Positions 7,118 through 15,633 are shown, counted from the first letter of the stretch. The stretch is 64,000 bases of DNA from SHZI01 sp031409515 (GCA_031409515.1 JANNXJ010000005.1:41602-105601); one strand, 5' to 3'. Notes: a model not told the origin generated them from the sequence alone. Program-made: numbers and translations.

Positions 7118-9607
7118 ATGAAGGTTCTGGGTTTCGCGCTGCGTGCCTTCCGAAGGGATCTTCGGGCGGGGGAGCTCTCCATCCTGCTCTCGGCCATCAT
7201 CGTGGCGGTCACCGCCATGACCGCGGTGGCCTTCTTTACCGACCGCGTGGGCGGAGCGATGAAGGACCAGGCCAGCCAGGTGCTGGCTGCTGATCTGGTG
7301 CTGCGCTCCGCAGGGCCCATCAGTCCCGGGTATCTGGAGGATGCCAGCGCTGCGGGTCTCGAGACCGCGGAGACGCTGTCTTTCCCCACGGTCGTCGTCT
7401 CCGGCGAGCAGACCACCCTGGCAGCCATCGATGCGGTCAGCACCACCTACCCCCTGCGGGGCCAGCTCACCGTGGCCGACACCCTGTTCGGCAATGGCCG
7501 ACCGGCGACTGGCGTTCCCGGCCGGGGCGAGGCCTGGGCAGAAGCCGGGCTGCTCGGCCGGCTCGGTCTCGACATCGGCGCCCGCGTCAGCGTGGGCGAG
7601 CGGGAACTGCTCATCACCCAGGTGCTCCAGTACAAGCCCGACCAGAACATCGGTTTCATCAATCTTGCGCCCGGGTTGATGGTCAACCTGGAGGACGTCC
7701 CGAGCTTCGGCGTGGTCAAGCCGGGCAGTCGCGTGACCTACAACCAGATGTACGCGGGCAGTGATGCCCTGATTGCTGGCTTCCGCGAGGGACTGACGCC
7801 CCGCCTGCGGCCGGACGAGACCCTGCGCGGTCGGGAGGACGCGGGCGAACAGATCAACTCGGCCATCGAGCGGGCCCAGCGCTTCCTGACCCTGGCCTCC
7901 CTGGTAACCGTGATCCTCGCCGCCGTGGCGGCTGCCATGGCAGCGCGCCGGTACGCGCTCCGTCACCTGGACAACATTGCACTGCTGAAGACGCTGGGCG
8001 CCACCCAGTCGTTTGTCCTCGCCGTGACGGTGACGGAACTCCTGTTCGTGATTGCGCTGACCTCCGTCGTTGGTGTCGCCCTGGGCTATGGGGCCCAGTA
8101 CGGCCTGGCGGTCATTGCTGCGGAGTTCGTCGGCTTTGTGCTGCCCCCCGCCACGGGCCAGCCTTTTCTCCTCGGCGTGCTGACGGCAGCTACGGTGGTG
8201 ATCGGCTTTGCGTTGCCGCACCTGATCAGTGTGGGCACCACGCCGCCGCTGCGCGTGCTGCGCAAGGACCTGCCCCCGCCCCGGCTGAGCGCCGCGATAA
8301 CCTACGGGGTTGCCCTGGCAGCCGTCGGGGCCCTGGTCCTGGTCATCGTGCGGGATCCGCTGCTGCTCGGCCTGATCGCCGGCGGGGTCGCGGGCACAGC
8401 TCTCGTGGCCTTCGGCCTGGGGTGGTTGCTCGTCAAGGCCCTTGGCCGGTTCCGCGGGGCGGCGGGTGTGGCCTGGCGCTACGGCCTGGCCAACATCGCC
8501 CGGCGCGGTGGCGAAAGCGTCGTGCAGATCGTGGCCTTTGGTCTCAGCCTCATGGTGCTGCTCCTGCTGGGCGTCGTGCGCAGTGACATCCTGGAAACCT
8601 GGGAGCAGACGGTCCCGGCCAATGCGCCCAACCAGTTCATGATCAACATCGAGCCAGACCAGCTGGAAGGTCTGAAAGCCTTCTTCAAGGCGGAAGTCGG
8701 GCAGGAGCCCTTCGCACTGCCGCTGATCCGCGGTCGCCTGACCGCCGTGAATAGCACGCCGATCAAGGAGTTCAAGGTCGCCAACGCTCAGGGCGCGTCC
8801 TTTCTGAACCGGGAAGCCAATCTCACCTGGACCGATACCCTGCCGGCCAGCAACGTGGTGACCGCCGGCAAGTGGTGGGGCCAGGGCTTCGACGGTCCGC
8901 TGCAGTTGTCGCTGGACGCGGAACTGGCCACGAACCTGGGCGTAAAGGTCGGCGATACCCTCACCTTCAACGTCGCCGGCGAGGACATCAAGGCGCCGGT
9001 CACCAGCCTGCGCACGATCGAGTGGGACTCTTTCCAGCCCAACTTCTTCGTGGTGCTGTCGCCCGGAGTAGCCGCAGATCTGCCCCAGACCTACCTGGCC
9101 AGCGCCTACGTGCCCCGGGACCAGGTGGAGATGCTCAGCCGGCTGGTGCGTCAGTTTCCCGGCGTGACCGTCCTCGACCTCGAAGTCATCCTGTCCCAGG
9201 TGCGCTCGGTGATCGACAAGGCCTCCATGGCTGTGCAGTACGTCTTCCTGTTCACACTGCTTGCCGGTGTCGTGGTGCTGCTGGCGGCCGTCCAGCTCAC
9301 GCGGGACGAGCGCCGCTTTGAAAGCGCCATTCTCCACACGCTGGGGGCATCCCGGCGCAAGATCCTGCAAGGGGTGGCCATCGAGTTCGTGACGCTCGGC
9401 AGTCTCGCGGGAGTCCTCGCCGCCGTCGGGGCCACGCTGCTGGGCTGGGGCCTTGCCACCTACGCCTTCAAGCTCGACTACAGCGTGAGTCCCCTGTTGT
9501 GGCCGCTGGGCCTGGCGGCCGGCGCGCTGCTCGTGGGCATCACGGGAACGCTGGCGACCCGCCGGGCCGTCAATGAGCCCCCGGTCGCGGTGCTGCGGGA
9601 CCGGTGA
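7118..9607 (+). CDS. ybbP: FtsX-family ABC permease (YbbP type)
   Basis: Large inner-membrane permease of 829 residues, partner of the preceding ATPase. It has an N-terminal transmembrane helix (about residues 20-45), a periplasmic domain, a first FtsX helix set (about 260-400), further helices around 400-480, a second periplasmic region and a final FtsX set near 690-815. This ten-helix, duplicated layout is typical of the YbbP (COG3127) group and differs from the short MacB and LolC/E types. A GTGA overlap couples it to the Nudix gene. Confidence 0.9.
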   Translation: MKVLGFALRAFRRDLRAGELSILLSAIIVAVTAMTAVAFFTDRVGGAMKDQASQVLAADLVLRSAGPISPGYLEDASAAGLETAETLSFPTVVVSGEQTTLAAIDAVSTTYPLRGQLTVADTLFGNGRPATGVPGRGEAWAEAGLLGRLGLDIGARVSVGERELLITQVLQYKPDQNIGFINLAPGLMVNLEDVPSFGVVKPGSRVTYNQMYAGSDALIAGFREGLTPRLRPDETLRGREDAGEQINSAIERAQRFLTLASLVTVILAAVAAAMAARRYALRHLDNIALLKTLGATQSFVLAVTVTELLFVIALTSVVGVALGYGAQYGLAVIAAEFVGFVLPPATGQPFLLGVLTAATVVIGFALPHLISVGTTPPLRVLRKDLPPPRLSAAITYGVALAAVGALVLVIVRDPLLLGLIAGGVAGTALVAFGLGWLLVKALGRFRGAAGVAWRYGLANIARRGGESVVQIVAFGLSLMVLLLLGVVRSDILETWEQTVPANAPNQFMINIEPDQLEGLKAFFKAEVGQEPFALPLIRGRLTAVNSTPIKEFKVANAQGASFLNREANLTWTDTLPASNVVTAGKWWGQGFDGPLQLSLDAELATNLGVKVGDTLTFNVAGEDIKAPVTSLRTIEWDSFQPNFFVVLSPGVAADLPQTYLASAYVPRDQVEMLSRLVRQFPGVTVLDLEVILSQVRSVIDKASMAVQYVFLFTLLAGVVVLLAAVQLTRDERRFESAILHTLGASRRKILQGVAIEFVTLGSLAGVLAAVGATLLGWGLATYAFKLDYSVSPLLWPLGLAAGALLVGITGTLATRRAVNEPPVAVLRDR

Positions 9608-10059
9608 GCGCCGGCGGGAAGCCGCTGTCCTGTGGTGCGGTGATCCTGCGGGAGACCACTGCCGGCCTGCGTGTTCTCATGCTGCGCGTCTTCCGCCACT
9701 GGGACTTTCCCAAGGGCCTGATGGAGGCCGGTGAGACGCCGAAGCAAACCGCGTTGCGGGAAGTCCGGGAGGAGTCCGGCCTTGCGGAGCTGACCTTTCC
9801 CTGGGGCGACATCCACATCGACACCGGGCCCTACAGCCGGGGCAAGATCGCCCGCTACTACCTGGCGCGCACCACCCAGGAAAAAGTTGAGTTGCTGCCA
9901 AGTCCTGACACCGGCCGCCCGGAGCACAGCGAGTACCGCTGGCTCAGTTTCATCCAGGCGCGTCGCCTGGCGTCGCCCCGGGTGGTGGGGGTGCTCGACT
10001 GGGCCGAGGCTGCAGCTCTAGGAGAGCCGACCGGCGGGATTCCGCCCCATCGCGCCTGA
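9604..10059 (+). CDS. Nudix hydrolase, dinucleoside tetraphosphatase-like
   Basis: A 151-residue Nudix enzyme. The Nudix box is complete (GLMEAGETPKQ followed by REVREESGL), with the metal-binding glutamates present. N-terminal SCGAVILRE and WDFPKG fit the Ap4A-hydrolase branch, so hydrolysis of diadenosine polyphosphates is likely but not proven. The GTG start overlaps the permease stop. The last 42 bases are antisense to the membrane-protein gene on the other strand and carry a REP-like palindrome. Confidence 0.88.
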   Translation: MSAGGKPLSCGAVILRETTAGLRVLMLRVFRHWDFPKGLMEAGETPKQTALREVREESGLAELTFPWGDIHIDTGPYSRGKIARYYLARTTQEKVELLPSPDTGRPEHSEYRWLSFIQARRLASPRVVGVLDWAEAAALGEPTGGIPPHRA

Positions 10060-10797
10060 AGGCGCTCCTACAGGGGCTCCTGCTGCCCCAGCTGAGCGCT
10101 GCTTCAGGCGCGCAAAACGCACACAGGTCGTGATGAAGCCCAGGGTGATGCAGATTTCGCCCAGATTCGAAATCGGCAGCGCGTAGGTGCCGCTACCAAA
10201 GGCCCCCGCGGCGACAAACATCAGGCCCGAGCCCACGGCCAGCCAGGCCCAGCCCCGCTGGATCCAGAGGGCAATACCCACCGCCAGCACAATCACGTTG
10301 GTGACAATGGCGACCACCGGGGCGTGCTCTCCGCTGGACACGACCTGATCGGTGGGGCTGCAGAGCTGCCCTTCCTTGACTGACGTGGTGTAGCGCACGG
10401 TGTCATCCAGACAGGCGAGATGCAGGTCCATGCTGAAAATCTTGGGGATGTCGTAGGCGCTCAGGCCGACGGCCACGACGCAGAACGCCCCCATGACCAC
10501 TTTGCCCTGGGCCCAGTTGAGGCCGGCCAGGCGCGCTACGGAACCCGCGCCGATCACGAGCAGTGGCAACAGGGACCAATGCCAGGCAAAGGCCGGCACC
10601 GACACTGCATAGAGCAGGTCACCCTCGCCAATGAAGCGCCCCATGCCGATCCGCAGGTTGTCGTAGAAGAGCAGCGTGCTGGCGATAAGGACAACCAGCA
10701 GGGCAACAGGCCGCCCGTTATCGGCCCACAGCTTCCAGCCCCACAGCCAGATGCTCAGGTGAATGACGGCGAAGACGAGAAAGATCAGAGACAGCAT
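10018..10797 (-). CDS. Polytopic membrane protein of unknown function
   Basis: A 259-residue protein with about seven or eight hydrophobic segments, beginning MLSLIFLVFAVIHL, and a short basic, Ala/Pro-rich cytoplasmic tail. I do not recognise a family. Two cysteines lie in a soluble loop near residue 125 (LACLDD and GQLCSP) that could form a disulphide. It is the last gene of a minus-strand set after the PEP-carboxylase homologue and the dehydrogenase, 52 bases below the latter. The final 42 bases overlap the Nudix gene. Confidence 0.7.
   Translation of the reverse strand: MLSLIFLVFAVIHLSIWLWGWKLWADNGRPVALLVVLIASTLLFYDNLRIGMGRFIGEGDLLYAVSVPAFAWHWSLLPLLVIGAGSVARLAGLNWAQGKVVMGAFCVVAVGLSAYDIPKIFSMDLHLACLDDTVRYTTSVKEGQLCSPTDQVVSSGEHAPVVAIVTNVIVLAVGIALWIQRGWAWLAVGSGLMFVAAGAFGSGTYALPISNLGEICITLGFITTCVRFARLKQRSAGAAGAPVGAPSGAMGRNPAGRLS
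10049..10072. repeat. REP-like palindrome, TGTAGGAGCG family
   Basis: Read on the minus strand this is TGTAGGAGCGCCTTCAGGCG followed by CGAT, an imperfect hairpin of the GTAGGAGCG REP class found in Pseudomonas and Xanthomonadales-type genomes. It lies in the overlapping convergent gene ends. Related copies are at 10811 and 37590. Confidence 0.6.
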
Positions 10798-10810
10798 GTG
10801 GGACCCCCTG

Positions 10811-10833
10811 GCAGGAGCGGCTTTAGCCGCGAC
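10811..10833. repeat. REP-like palindrome between two minus-strand genes
   Basis: GCAGGAGCGGCTTTAGCCGC plus GAC contains the inverted arms GCGGCT and AGCCGC around TT. It belongs to the same GTAGGAGCG REP class as the element at 10049. It sits between the dehydrogenase and the membrane-protein gene and could affect mRNA stability. Confidence 0.65.
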
Positions 10834-10849
10834 GTCCCCGGACTCTACC

Positions 10850-11830
10850 TCAGGCCACGCGATTCCGGTGTCCACCTGACAGAAAAGCCTGGAGGTTGGC
10901 CACGATCTCGTCGAGGGCCCTCTGGCGGGATTCCCGGGCGGCCCAGGCAATGTGGGGCGTCACGATAAGGTTGGGCAGGCGGGCCGCCAGCAAAGGATGG
11001 CCTGCCACCGGGGGTTCCTCCGGCAGGACGTCGATCCCGGCGGCGCCCAGCTGGCCGCTGCGCAGCGCAGCCAGCAGCGCGGCATAGTCAACGAGGTCGC
11101 CCCGGGCCGTATTGATGAGCACGGCATCCGGCCGCATGCGGGCCAGAGACTTCTGGTTGATCAGGTGCCGGGTCTCGGGCGTCAGGGGACAGTGGAGCGA
11201 GACCACATCGGCCGCGGTGAGTAGTTCGGGAAGCGGCAGCCGGTCCACGTCCGCAGATGCCTGCTCGCTCGGGCGCTGGCCGGCAGGGCCGAGGCTGCGC
11301 GCCGCCAGCACCCGCATGCCCAGGGCCCGGCCCACCGCACCCACGGCCTGGCCGAGCTGCCCGTAACCCACGATGCCGAGGGTTCGGCCCGACAGCTCCC
11401 TGCCGGGAAAGTCGAGCAGGCAGAAGTGCGGGCTTGCCTCCCAGCCACCCCGTTGCAGCAGCTGCCGGTACTCGTCGAGGCGCAGGGTGAGGGCCAGGAG
11501 CAGGCCGAAGACGTGCTGCACTACCGACGGCGTGGCGTAGTTCCGAATGTTGCACACGGCGATGCCCAGTTCCCGGGCCGCGACCAGGTCCACGTTGTCC
11601 GTGCCCGTCGCGGCCAGGACGACCAGCCGCAGGGACGGGACAGAGGTAAGCCGGGCCCGGTCGAGACGGACCTTGTTGACCAGCAGGATTTCCTGGCGGG
11701 CGATCCGCTCAGCAATCTGCTGGTCCGTCGTCGACCCATGGAGTTCGATGCCGGGCAGGGTGGCCTCAAGCGCTGCCGTATTGATGTCGGCGGGGCCGAG
11801 GGCGTCGAAGTCGAGAAATGCGGCCTTCAA
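10850..11830 (-). CDS. D-2-hydroxyacid dehydrogenase, hydroxypyruvate reductase-like
   Basis: NAD(P)-dependent dehydrogenase of 326 residues. The Rossmann motif GYGQLGQAV, the catalytic Arg in NTARGDLVD, the Glu in LPEEPP and the His in TPHIAWA are all visible. N-terminal AATGTDNVDL and NIRNYA resemble glycerate dehydrogenase/hydroxypyruvate reductase (HprA). A TTG start overlaps the stop of the PEP-carboxylase homologue by four bases, which argues for translational coupling and for this start. Pairing with a PEP-carboxylase-like protein recalls serine-cycle gene sets, but this is inference. Confidence 0.85.
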   Translation of the reverse strand: MKAAFLDFDALGPADINTAALEATLPGIELHGSTTDQQIAERIARQEILLVNKVRLDRARLTSVPSLRLVVLAATGTDNVDLVAARELGIAVCNIRNYATPSVVQHVFGLLLALTLRLDEYRQLLQRGGWEASPHFCLLDFPGRELSGRTLGIVGYGQLGQAVGAVGRALGMRVLAARSLGPAGQRPSEQASADVDRLPLPELLTAADVVSLHCPLTPETRHLINQKSLARMRPDAVLINTARGDLVDYAALLAALRSGQLGAAGIDVLPEEPPVAGHPLLAARLPNLIVTPHIAWAARESRQRALDEIVANLQAFLSGGHRNRVA

Positions 11831-14568
11831 CCGGAATCCTGCAGCCCGCGGGCAATCCCGTTGACGCTGGCTATCAGCGCGGCGAAGAGGGCTTCGTCAC
11901 CCGTTTCCCGCCAGCGGCGCAGCAGGTCCACCTGCAGGATGCTCATGGGGTCCACATAGGGATTCCGCAGCCGAATGGAACGGCGGAGGGTGTTGTCCCG
12001 TTCCAGCAGCACCTGCTGCTGCTTCACCCGGAGTACAGCGGTGGTGGCGCGTTCGAACTCGTCGGCGATCCGGCCGAAGAATCGTTCGTGGAGCTCCCCG
12101 CCCAGCTGCGAATAGCGCGCAGCGATGCCGAGGTCGCTCTTGGCCAGGGCAGTTTCCACGTCGGCCACCAGGGTCCGGAAGAAGTACCAGCCGTTGTGCA
12201 TCGCCTGGAGCTGCTCCTCGCCAAACTGATCCAGTGCGGCGGTGAGGCCCGCGCCAAAGCCGTACCAGCCGGGCAGGATATTGCGGCTCTGGGTCCAGGC
12301 AAAGACCCAGGGGGCCGTACCCGCGGCAGCGAGCAGGCCATCGGCAACCCCGGCCTCAAGCCCTGAGCCCCGGCGCATCCGCTCGATGACATCCGCCGGA
12401 GTGGCGAGCCGGTAGTAGTCGGAAAAGCCCGGCGACTCCAGGACCAGTGCCTGGTAGTGGGTCCGCGATGCCTTGGCCAGTGCCTGCATGGCGTCTTCCC
12501 AGTCGGCATGGCCCTCAGCTGCCGGGGGGCCACCGGGCCGCAGGAGGCCACGCACTCCGGCCGCCAGGGTCTGATCAAAGGTGCGCAGGGCAATGGCGCG
12601 CACGCCATATTTGTTGGCGACGAGCTCCCCCTGCTCGATCACCCGCACACCGCCGTCGGCGGTGCCCGCCGGCGCGCAGCCGAGGTCCACATGGGCCTTG
12701 CCGCCTCCGGCGCCGATGGCCCCACCGCGACCATGAAAGAGTGTCAGCTGGACGCCGTCCGTGCGCGCCGTTGCGAGCAGCTCCCGCTGGGCCGTCAGCA
12801 GGGCCCAGCGCGCGGAGGCGAGATCGCTCTCGACGTTGCTGTCGGCGATGCCGGGCATGGCCGTCTGCTTCTGGCGACGGGCGTTGAGATGTTCCTTGTA
12901 CATCGGTTCCGCGTAGAGCTGACGCATCAGGGCGGCCGCGCCGGCGAGGCCATGAATGGTCTCGAAGGCCGGGGCGATGTCGAGGGGCACCGTGCCCGTG
13001 CGCTTGCGCAGCTCGCCCCACTGGGCAAGCAGCAGCAGCGAGAGGACGTCGTCGACACCCTCTGCCATGCTGATGATGTAGGTCCCGATGGAGCGCTTGC
13101 CGTACCGGCGCCTGCAGAACGCGATGGCCTGGAAAATCCCGACGGCGCGCTTGGTCTCGTTGTCCATTTCGCCGGCGGGGGATTCGTTGTCCGCCAGCGC
13201 GCGGCGCAGCCGGTGGAGCCTAAAGTCCGGCGACTGCTCCAGCCACTTCGGCTCATTCAGGGCGCGGCCAATTACCTGGCGGTTCGCCAGCGCTTCCTGC
13301 CGGATGTCCAGCGTCATCAGGTGAAAGCCAAAGGTTTCCACCCGACGCAGCAGGCGACGCACGGCAAACAGCCCCGCGTGCTGGCCCCGGTTTGCCTGCA
13401 GACTGCCGGCGATGAGGCGCAGATCCTCCGCTAACTCCTCCGCGGAATCGAAGGGGTACAGGCCCTCTGTGGCCGTGGACTGGAGCCGGGCCATCACGAG
13501 CCGGATGAAGACCCGATAGCGCATGCCCCGATGGCCCAGGGGGGTGATCCCGAGGGCGTTGGGAAAGTGCCCCGAGTAGACGCGGATGCGTTCCTCCAGG
13601 GCCGGTGAAACACCGACGCGGCTAACGCTCTGGCTCATCTTCTCCGCCAGTTCCCGGCACTCCCGGTGGTACAGATCCAGCACCAGTGAGCGCTGCCGGG
13701 CCAGCGTGTCCCGGATGCTCCGCGCCGTGATTTCGTTCCGGCCGACCATGTCGCCGCCAATCCAGGAGGCCATGCGGACCATGACCGGCAGTTCGGTGGC
13801 GCGACTGGCCTCGCCCCAGACCGCCTCGAGGGCGATCTCGGCGGTTTCATAGACGATCGGGATGACCCGGTAGATGCAGTCCGTGAGGAAGAAGAGTACG
13901 TGCTCCCGCTCGGCGGCGACGGTCCGGGCCTCGGCCGGGTGTTCCTCGGTCTGCCAGATCGCCGTGATGTCATCGCGGATGTTGGCGAGATCCGCGGACA
14001 GTTCCCGGGGCGACAGCGCGGGGTTTTGCATGTCGATCAGCCGGCTGACGATATCCTTCTGCCGGCGCAGGATGGTCCGCCGCGTGGGTTCCGTGGGGTG
14101 GGCCGTCAGCACGTGCTCCACCTGCAGGGCGGCGAGGGCGCCCCGGGCCTCTTCCAGCGTGACCCCGGCATCCCTCAGTTCAAACAGGGTGTCCTCAAGG
14201 CCGCCGGGCTGCCGGTGCTTGCCCTCCCGCAGGTAGTCCCGACGGCGCCGGATGCGGTGCACGGTCTCCGCCAGGTTGACGGCCAGGAAGTAGGTGGAAA
14301 AACCACGAATGAAGTCCTGGGCTTCGGCGGGTGACAGCGCGGCGACCAGGGCCTCCAGCTGCTGTGCCCCGGCCGCATCTCCCTCCCGGGCAGCGATCGC
14401 CGCGCGCCGGGCCTGCTCCACCCGGCCGAAGAGCGCCGGCCCCCCCTGTTCTTCGAGGAGTTGCCCCACGATGACCCCCAGATCGTGGACGTCCTTGCGC
14501 AGCCCGGCGTCCTTGGGGGAGAACTGGATGTCGCCGCGTTTTTCCGGAGGGGTGGAGGGAGGGGGCAT
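11827..14568 (-). CDS. ppc: Phosphoenolpyruvate carboxylase homologue with altered active-site loops
   Basis: A 913-residue protein clearly of the PEP carboxylase fold: it has LTAHPTEPTRRT with the catalytic His, a long helical body, FHGRGG, PWVFAWTQSR and a C-terminal GIARGLQDSG where the canonical end is NTG. Several hallmark segments differ. The mobile loop reads FHGRGGAIGAGGGK, so the second Arg of GRGGxxGRGG is Ala. The GYSDSxKDxG motif is replaced by PGIADSNVESDL, losing its Lys. The RAIPW segment reads GTAPW. It may still be a carboxylase, or it may have changed function. It is the first gene of a unit with the dehydrogenase. Confidence 0.85.
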   Translation of the reverse strand: MPPPSTPPEKRGDIQFSPKDAGLRKDVHDLGVIVGQLLEEQGGPALFGRVEQARRAAIAAREGDAAGAQQLEALVAALSPAEAQDFIRGFSTYFLAVNLAETVHRIRRRRDYLREGKHRQPGGLEDTLFELRDAGVTLEEARGALAALQVEHVLTAHPTEPTRRTILRRQKDIVSRLIDMQNPALSPRELSADLANIRDDITAIWQTEEHPAEARTVAAEREHVLFFLTDCIYRVIPIVYETAEIALEAVWGEASRATELPVMVRMASWIGGDMVGRNEITARSIRDTLARQRSLVLDLYHRECRELAEKMSQSVSRVGVSPALEERIRVYSGHFPNALGITPLGHRGMRYRVFIRLVMARLQSTATEGLYPFDSAEELAEDLRLIAGSLQANRGQHAGLFAVRRLLRRVETFGFHLMTLDIRQEALANRQVIGRALNEPKWLEQSPDFRLHRLRRALADNESPAGEMDNETKRAVGIFQAIAFCRRRYGKRSIGTYIISMAEGVDDVLSLLLLAQWGELRKRTGTVPLDIAPAFETIHGLAGAAALMRQLYAEPMYKEHLNARRQKQTAMPGIADSNVESDLASARWALLTAQRELLATARTDGVQLTLFHGRGGAIGAGGGKAHVDLGCAPAGTADGGVRVIEQGELVANKYGVRAIALRTFDQTLAAGVRGLLRPGGPPAAEGHADWEDAMQALAKASRTHYQALVLESPGFSDYYRLATPADVIERMRRGSGLEAGVADGLLAAAGTAPWVFAWTQSRNILPGWYGFGAGLTAALDQFGEEQLQAMHNGWYFFRTLVADVETALAKSDLGIAARYSQLGGELHERFFGRIADEFERATTAVLRVKQQQVLLERDNTLRRSIRLRNPYVDPMSILQVDLLRRWRETGDEALFAALIASVNGIARGLQDSG

Positions 14569-14616
14569 GGGGCGTCACGTGCTGGGTGGGGGATATCTTA
14601 GTCCCAAGCGCGCCAC

Positions 14617-14964
14617 TTGCCGATTTGCGATTTTCGGGGCTTCGAGCCGCCGGAGATGGTGAAGCGGAGGCCGGTGGTCATCCTGGCGTCAAACCGGGAC
14701 ACCCTGCAGCTGGTTACAGTGATTCCCCTGAGCCACACGCCACCTCGACGCTATCAAATCTGGCACTACCGGGTAGCCGGACCCCTCAAGCCACTGGATG
14801 AGGGGCCCGCCATTTGCGCCAAGTGCGATCTGCTCTATACCCTGTCGACCGCCCGTCTTGGCCTCATTCGCATCGAGGGTCGTCGGTACGGTCCATTGCG
14901 ACTGGCCGCAACCGACTTTCGCGCGATTCGCAGAGCAGCGGTGGCCTCGCTAGGCAGCGTTTGA
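14617..14964 (+). CDS. PemK/MazF-family toxin-like protein
   Basis: A 115-residue protein resembling the PemK/MazF endoribonuclease toxins that start MPIxxFxGFxPPEMVKxRPVV; here PPEMVKRRPVVIL, VIPLSHTPP and AKCDLLYT are seen. The start is a TTG at 14617, because an in-frame TAG lies just upstream at 14599. No antitoxin gene is found on either side: the PEP-carboxylase homologue diverges 48 bases upstream and a long non-coding region follows. It may be an orphan toxin or use an unlinked antitoxin. Confidence 0.75.
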   Translation: MPICDFRGFEPPEMVKRRPVVILASNRDTLQLVTVIPLSHTPPRRYQIWHYRVAGPLKPLDEGPAICAKCDLLYTLSTARLGLIRIEGRRYGPLRLAATDFRAIRRAAVASLGSV

Positions 14965-15036
14965 TTCGCTGCTGGCGTGCTTGACAGCGACTTGTCCCGG
15001 TGGGGTAGGCTTTCGTCGTGCCCGTTATGGGACTTT

Positions 15037-15132
15037 AGAGACTTCGGCATACCGTGACTGTCGAAGCTGGACCTGGCGGCGATGACAAGCGGCCTTGCCC
15101 ACAAAAAAATCGGGGGCCCCGAAAGGGGTCCT
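15037..15132 (+). ncRNA. Structured RNA candidate, copy A
   Basis: First of two related ~95-base segments in a 525-base gene-free stretch. Hairpin 1 pairs 15042-15049 with 15059-15066. Hairpin 2 pairs 15113-15120 with 15125-15132 across a GAAA (GNRA) tetraloop. Relative to copy B, paired positions change between G-C and G-U in a way that keeps pairing only for a plus-strand transcript. A candidate -35 TTGACA is at 14981. A further long hairpin (15141-15177) follows. I do not recognise an RNA family. Confidence 0.45.
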
Positions 15133-15289
15133 GGTTGTCACCTGGGGAGTTCGAAGCTTTGCTTCTGACCTCCCAGGAGGCGGTAACGGATTTGGCGCTT
15201 GCCTAAATTTGGTACTGCCACTTTTTCAGACGGCTCTCGGCGCATTGAGGTCCGAGGGTGGTCTTCCCGAGTTCCCGAGAAGGGGCTTA

Positions 15290-15384
15290 AGAGACTTCGG
15301 CAAATCACGTTTGCTGAAGCTGGACTTGGTGGCGATGACAAGCTGCCTTGCCCATAAAATCTGGGGGCGCCGAGAGGCGCCCCT
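15290..15384 (+). ncRNA. Structured RNA candidate, copy B
   Basis: Second copy, 253 bases downstream of copy A. Hairpin 1 is a 10-bp stem (15295-15304 with 15310-15319). The middle GGCGATGACAAG and CCTTGCCCA are shared with copy A. Hairpin 2 pairs 15364-15371 with 15376-15383 across a GAGA tetraloop. A short GGGGCC/GGCCCC hairpin at 15393-15407 then precedes GTTTCCCC. It ends about 70 bases before the trp promoter candidate. Confidence 0.45.
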
Positions 15385-15453
15385 AGTGTCTTGGGGCCTT
15401 CGGCCCCGTTTCCCCAGTCTCTGGCCATCAGCCGGATGCCCCCGTCCCCAGCC

Positions 15454-15483
15454 TTGACGCCCCCCAGCAGCCACAGGGATACT
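15454..15483 (+). promoter_or_regulatory. Candidate promoter of the trp leader
   Basis: TTGACG at 15454-15459 and GATACT at 15478-15483 are separated by 18 bases. The predicted transcription start, about seven bases below the -10, falls on or next to the A of the leader-peptide ATG at 15490, which would make a leaderless leader peptide. Confidence 0.5.
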
Positions 15484-15489
15484 GGCCCC

Positions 15490-15564
15490 ATGTTCAAGGC
15501 TCCTCAGACTCTCAGCTGGTGGTGGCGATCCTCAGCTCTCTCCGCAAGGAGGGGCTTGGTTTAG
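15490..15564 (+). CDS. trpL: Trp operon leader peptide
   Basis: A 24-codon reading frame (MFKAPQTLSWWWRSS then ALSARRGLV) with three consecutive tryptophan codons at 15517-15525, located 104 bases before trpE and followed by an intrinsic terminator. This is the standard arrangement for ribosome-mediated attenuation. Just after the Trp codons, 15537-15543 can pair with 15548-15554 across a GCAA loop. Alternatively 15544-15554 can pair with the 5' arm of the terminator (15602-15612), giving mutually exclusive folds. Confidence 0.88.
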   Translation: MFKAPQTLSWWWRSSALSARRGLV

Positions 15565-15600
15565 CCCGTCGCCTCCACTTAAGAGCACGAGCAGCCCAGG

Positions 15601-15633
15601 ACCCATCCTCGCGGAAGCGACGATGGGTTTTTT
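15601..15633 (+). terminator. Trp attenuator terminator
   Basis: Stem ACCCATC/GATGGGT (15601-15607 with 15622-15628), extended by TCGC/GCGA around GGAA with one C-C mismatch, then a run of T to 15633. It lies between trpL and trpE and is the expected 3:4 hairpin of an attenuator. Confidence 0.88.

Noticed and set aside
14835..15474. Conserved minus-strand peptide in both structured repeats (WARxLVIA then PKSLK)
   Set aside because: The two copies differ mainly by amino-acid-changing substitutions, the frames have no ribosome site, and base-paired changes fit RNA structure better than a coding constraint.
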